Shown: positions 63,803-64,000 of the stretch, piece after piece
How positions within the stretch are numbered: the first letter of the stretch is position 1
Layout: each line of letters begins with the position of its first letter
Assembly (NCBI GenBank): GCA_943736015.1
Contig: OX031072.1
Coordinates: forward strand, 18,193,501-18,257,500
Source: Tridacna crocea
Lineage: Eukaryota > Mollusca > Bivalvia > Cardiida > Cardiidae
Length of the DNA: 64,000 bases
Reading direction: 5' to 3'
Position numbers and translations under genes: made by a program
Notes under the pieces: generated by a model
Told to the model about the DNA's origin: nothing
The model's database searches: none
What the model saw: the letters and a program-made list of their open reading frames with translations, nothing else

Positions 63803-64000
63803 CAGTTGTTAGGAAGATCACATGATAAACTGAAAGGTGGAGACCACCAATTACTATCACATGATCAGTTAGCTAGAGGTTGGAGATAACTGGTTGCTAG
63901 GCAGATCACATGATCAGCTAAAGGATGAAGATAGCTGGTTGTTAGGAAGATGACATGATCAGTTGAAGGATGAAGACAATCGGTTGCCAGGCAGAACACG
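63803..64000. repeat. ~46-bp minisatellite, cut by window edge
   Basis: Units carry GTTGTTAGGAAGATCACATG ATCAGNTNAAGGATGAAGATA with period 45-48 bp. Five or so units are visible, diverged, and the array continues past the edge. Confidence 0.88.

Noticed and set aside
1-64000. CRISPR array in the regularly spaced repeats
   Set aside because: Eukaryotic context, no unique spacers between short identical repeats; the periodic units are long satellite-like monomers and the short repeats are palindromic MITEs.
1-64000. LTR retroelement, Polinton or endogenous virus
   Set aside because: No reverse transcriptase, integrase, protease, capsid or envelope-like frame and no long direct terminal repeats were seen; the long duplications are explained by tandem-core elements and the S1/S2 duplication.

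Overview
The window looks like AT-rich genomic DNA of a bivalve mollusc. It has one fragmented, intron-rich metazoan gene, no bacterial-type ORFs, and a very dense load of short non-autonomous repeats. The repeats include tRNA-derived SINEs with a GTTTAACGC-type body, and tandem-core elements whose ends carry ACAAGAGG and AGGTGAGCTAA. I recall repeats of this kind as typical of bivalve genomes; the species assignment is inference.

The only host gene I can support is on the minus strand in 1-13978. It is the 5' half of a neprilysin/endothelin-converting-enzyme-type M13 metallopeptidase. Nine exons join in phase: 13836-13978, 10820-10870, 10362-10523, 6118-6201, 5418-5644, 4699-4875, 4308-4394, 969-1102 and <1-56. 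They encode a single transmembrane anchor and the first ~370 residues or so of the M13 N-terminal domain. The zinc-binding catalytic half lies off the left edge. The initiator exon is not recognised; it may lie to the right, so part of the remaining window could be a first intron or upstream DNA.

From about 13 kb to 38 kb, and again at 54-61 kb, the sequence is dominated by short hairpin elements. Family A is ~230 bp, bounded by TTAA with CCCTTT-like ends, with a ~67-bp near-perfect palindrome at its centre. Family B has the same kind of ends but a different palindrome (AGATCAGACTGCAC). The TTAA target and CCC ends suggest piggyBac-type MITEs. Several sit end to end and share one TTAA. Other foldback families lie at 1.26, 1.83, 12.55, 15.05, 18.6/20.9, 28.0 and 36.8 kb.

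From 38.6 to 63.5 kb the window is built from ~165-bp core-repeat arrays in ten elements plus one 3' remnant. Each complete element starts with a hairpin followed by CGCTCACCT and ends with a hairpin followed by AGGTGAGCTAA. They resemble non-autonomous Helentrons (HINE/pearl type). A segmental duplication (about 41.27-43.7 kb versus 46.34-52.26 kb) preserves paralogous empty sites for four of them. These fix the element ends and show insertion at A-runs. No tRNA, rRNA, CRISPR array or second protein gene was recognised.
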